A stretch of DNA of 64,000 bases from Bacteroidales bacterium (GTDB taxonomy: Bacteria; Bacteroidota; Bacteroidia; Bacteroidales; UBA932): positions 1 to 64,000 of the forward strand of contig JAAZMM010000003.1 of the NCBI GenBank assembly GCA_012798805.1, written 5' to 3'. Positions 61,897 to 64,000 of the stretch are shown here, piece after piece. The notes below the pieces were generated by a model, which saw only the letters and a program-made list of their open reading frames with translations, did not search any database and was not told the DNA's origin. Positions within the stretch are counted from its first letter, which is position 1; the number at the start of each line of letters is the position of its first letter. The position numbers were made by a program, and so were the translations under genes.

Positions 61897-64000
61897 ACTC
61901 TATCTCGACCATATTGCAGAGGCAATGGGTGTCAAAGTATGGCAAATTGAAAACTGCATTTCCCTATTCGGGGAGGGTGCTACCATTCCATTTATCAGCA
62001 GATATCGTAAAGAACGCACAGGCGCTCTGGATGAGGCGCAGGTTGCGGAGGTTCGACAATGGTATCTTCGTTTCGAGGAACTCGAAAAACGGAAGCAAAC
62101 AGTTCTTAATAGTATCGAAGAGCAGGGAAAGCTCACTGATGCGCTTCGTGCACAAATAGAATCACTAATTGATCCCCAGACGCTTGAGGATATCTACCTT
62201 CCTTACCGTCCGAAAAGACGCACAAGGGCCTCTGTTGCTAAGGAAAAGGGGCTTGAGCCACTTGCAGAGATGATATTCAACATAAAATGCGATGATCCGC
62301 TGAGTCTGTCGCGCAACTATTTAGGAGAGCAGGTGCCTTCGCAGGAAGAGGCGCTCGCGGGAGCAAACGATATAATGGCAGAATGGATAAGCGAAATGCA
62401 GCCGGTGCGCGCAGATCTCCGCGATCTCTATTCGAAATGGGGACGGATAGTTTCCAAATTATCCAAGGGGAAAGAGGAGAGTGATGAGGCTTCCAAGTAT
62501 CGCAATTATTTCGATTTCTCCGAGCCTCTGAACAGAATACCTTCGCATCGTCTGCTGGCCATCCTCAGAGCTTCTTCCGAGGAGATAGTTGGAGTCAAGG
62601 TCGAGGTTAAGAGCGATTACGCTATTGAACGCATCTCCAGACGTGTTTACCAGGGTAAGCGCAGACCTTCGCCTGCAGTACGCGAAGTGCTGGATGCCGC
62701 CATAGAGGATTCCTATAAGCGTCTGCTACATCCTTCGATCGAGAACGAATCAATTTCTGCAGCTAAAGAGAAGGCGGATCTAGATTCCATCCGCGTTTTT
62801 GGAGAGAATCTTCGTCAACTTCTGCTTGCGCCACCGGTAGGAGAGAAGCGCACCCTTGCGATAGACCCGGGATTTAGAACCGGATGTAAGGTGGTCTGCC
62901 TCGATGCCCAGGGAGCATTACTTCATAATGATACCATTTTTCCCCATCCTCCCAACAATGAGAAAATTGCTTCGATGAAGAAGATTTCCCATTTGGTGGA
63001 GGCCTACAAGATAGAGGTTATCGCCATTGGTAATGGGACTGCCGGTCGTGAGACTGAGGCATTTATAAAGAAAATTGCACTTCCTCAGGGAGTGAGGGTC
63101 TATTCGGTCAGTGAGGATGGCGCTTCTGTCTATTCAGCTTCCGATATTGCCAGGGAGGAGTTTCCGGATTATGATGTTACAGTCAGAGGGGCTGTTTCCA
63201 TTGGTCGCCGTTTGATGGATCCATTGGCGGAATTGGTTAAAATTGACCCGAAGTCGATAGGGGTTGGGCAATATCAGCATGATGTCAATCAAACTCTGCT
63301 CAAGGAGCGTCTTGATACCGTGGTTGAGAGTTGTGTAAATAATGTCGGAGTTAATCTTAATACAGCCAGCAAACATCTCTTGCGTTATGTGTCAGGTATA
63401 GGGCCTGCCCTTGCCGGCAATATTATAGAGTATAGGGATGCCAACGGTGCATTCGGCAGCCGCCGGGATCTGCTCAATGTGCGCAGACTGGGCGAGAAAG
63501 CATTTGAGCAATGTGCCGGTTTTATGAGAATACCCGGTGCCGACAACCCGCTTGATAATTCTGCTGTTCATCCCGAGAGATATGAGCTGGTGGAGCAGAT
63601 GGCTTCCGATCTCGGCGTATCGCTCACCGATCTGATCTCTAATGAAGAGTTGTCTTCAACCATTGATATTTCCAAATATATCTCTGATGAAGTGGGCGAG
63701 CCTACGCTTAATGATATTGTAAAAGAATTGGCTAAGCCGGGCAGGGATCCCCGCTCGATCATCAAGGTATTTGAATTTTCTTCTGAAATACGCTCAATCG
63801 AGGATGTGAAAGTGGGTATGATTCTGCCTTGTATTGTAACGAATATTACCAATTTTGGCGCATTTGTGGATATTGGTATCAAACAAAACGGCCTGATTCA
63901 TGTCTCACAGATCAGCGACAAGCGTGTAAATGATCCTTCTGAAGTGCTTAAACTTCATCAGCAACTACATGCACAAGTGGTAAGTGTCGATTTGGAGCGT
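61889..64000 (+). CDS. tex: Tex-family RNA-binding transcription accessory protein (3' end beyond window)
   Basis: The open frame from ATG 61889 runs 704 codons to the window edge without a stop; full Tex is usually slightly longer, so only the end is missing. The N-terminal Tex helical region (ATIPFISRYRKERTGALDE, LEDIYLPYRPKRRTRASVA), the YqgF/RNase H-like domain (TLAIDPGFRTGCKVVCLD), the helix-hairpin-helix region (YVSGIGPALAGNIIEYRD, NVRRLGEKAFEQCAGF) and a C-terminal S1 domain (ITNFGAFVDIGIKQNGLIHVS) are in normal order. Tex binds nucleic acid and influences transcription. It starts inside the ClC gene. Confidence 0.95.
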   Translation, partial: MTKLYLDHIAEAMGVKVWQIENCISLFGEGATIPFISRYRKERTGALDEAQVAEVRQWYLRFEELEKRKQTVLNSIEEQGKLTDALRAQIESLIDPQTLEDIYLPYRPKRRTRASVAKEKGLEPLAEMIFNIKCDDPLSLSRNYLGEQVPSQEEALAGANDIMAEWISEMQPVRADLRDLYSKWGRIVSKLSKGKEESDEASKYRNYFDFSEPLNRIPSHRLLAILRASSEEIVGVKVEVKSDYAIERISRRVYQGKRRPSPAVREVLDAAIEDSYKRLLHPSIENESISAAKEKADLDSIRVFGENLRQLLLAPPVGEKRTLAIDPGFRTGCKVVCLDAQGALLHNDTIFPHPPNNEKIASMKKISHLVEAYKIEVIAIGNGTAGRETEAFIKKIALPQGVRVYSVSEDGASVYSASDIAREEFPDYDVTVRGAVSIGRRLMDPLAELVKIDPKSIGVGQYQHDVNQTLLKERLDTVVESCVNNVGVNLNTASKHLLRYVSGIGPALAGNIIEYRDANGAFGSRRDLLNVRRLGEKAFEQCAGFMRIPGADNPLDNSAVHPERYELVEQMASDLGVSLTDLISNEELSSTIDISKYISDEVGEPTLNDIVKELAKPGRDPRSIIKVFEFSSEIRSIEDVKVGMILPCIVTNITNFGAFVDIGIKQNGLIHVSQISDKRVNDPSEVLKLHQQLHAQVVSVDLER

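Noticed and set aside
1-64000. CRISPR arrays, insertion sequences, prophage or integrase genes
   Set aside because: No regularly spaced direct repeats, transposase, integrase or phage structural motifs were found. The only repeats are the word-type spacers and the rpsA minisatellite.

Overview
The window reads as a chromosomal segment of a Bacteroidota bacterium, most likely order Bacteroidales. The signs are: promoters of the Bacteroidota type (TTTG, about 20 bp, TAnnTTTG) in front of tRNA, SRP RNA, rpsA, typA, prfA and other genes; few Shine-Dalgarno sequences; many secreted or lipoprotein-type products; a TonB receptor / DUF4374 / PepSY trio; and a short RpoD. I cannot fix the family or genus. 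Almost all the DNA is coding, in short operons with frequent 1-8 bp overlaps.

Layout. 1-2.5 kb: tRNA-Ala(GGC), two small genes, an orphan DUF1016 (YhcG-type) nuclease gene and tRNA-Leu(GAG). 2.5-18.5 kb: housekeeping (a PurL-like fragment, menaquinone methyltransferase, cardiolipin synthase, typA, yceD-rpmF, tRNA-Arg(CCT), prfA, an S9 peptidase, rpsA, rnz, an S41 protease, mltG and a LysM glucosaminidase). 18.6-42.6 kb: a large corrinoid (vitamin B12) region. 42.7-64 kb: cdd, SRP RNA, mnmA, a serine hydrolase, a BaiN-like flavoprotein, the dnaN operon, htrA, rpoD, an M3 peptidase, an AGCS symporter, argS, ygiQ, two small unassigned genes, a ClC channel and the start of tex, which runs off the right edge.

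The corrinoid region has four blocks. (1) cobU, an apgM-like gene, cobT, cobS and cobC (+) assemble the nucleotide loop. (2) pduO-type adenosyltransferase, cobQ, cobD and cbiB (-) make adenosylcobyric acid and attach aminopropanol phosphate; they meet block 1 tail to tail with overlapping stop codons. (3) Four two-domain fusion genes (cbiH-cbiC, cbiE-cbiT, cbiG-cbiF, cbiJ-cbiD) carry eight ring-building activities. (4) A cobalamin riboswitch precedes a TonB-dependent receptor (frameshifted here), a DUF4374 lipoprotein, a PepSY membrane protein, cbiA and btuF-btuC-btuD. CbiL and CbiK are not in the window.

The points most worth following are: (a) a CobQ that has lost its whole glutamine amidotransferase domain but keeps its C-terminal tail; (b) a XusABC-like trio (a siderophore-uptake architecture) placed under a cobalamin riboswitch beside BtuFCD, suggesting a corrinoid or cobalt variant of that system; (c) an apgM/homoserine-kinase-like enzyme inside the cob operon that could supply the L-threonine phosphate needed by CobD; and (d) G/T-rich degenerate word repeats shared by two distant intergenic regions.
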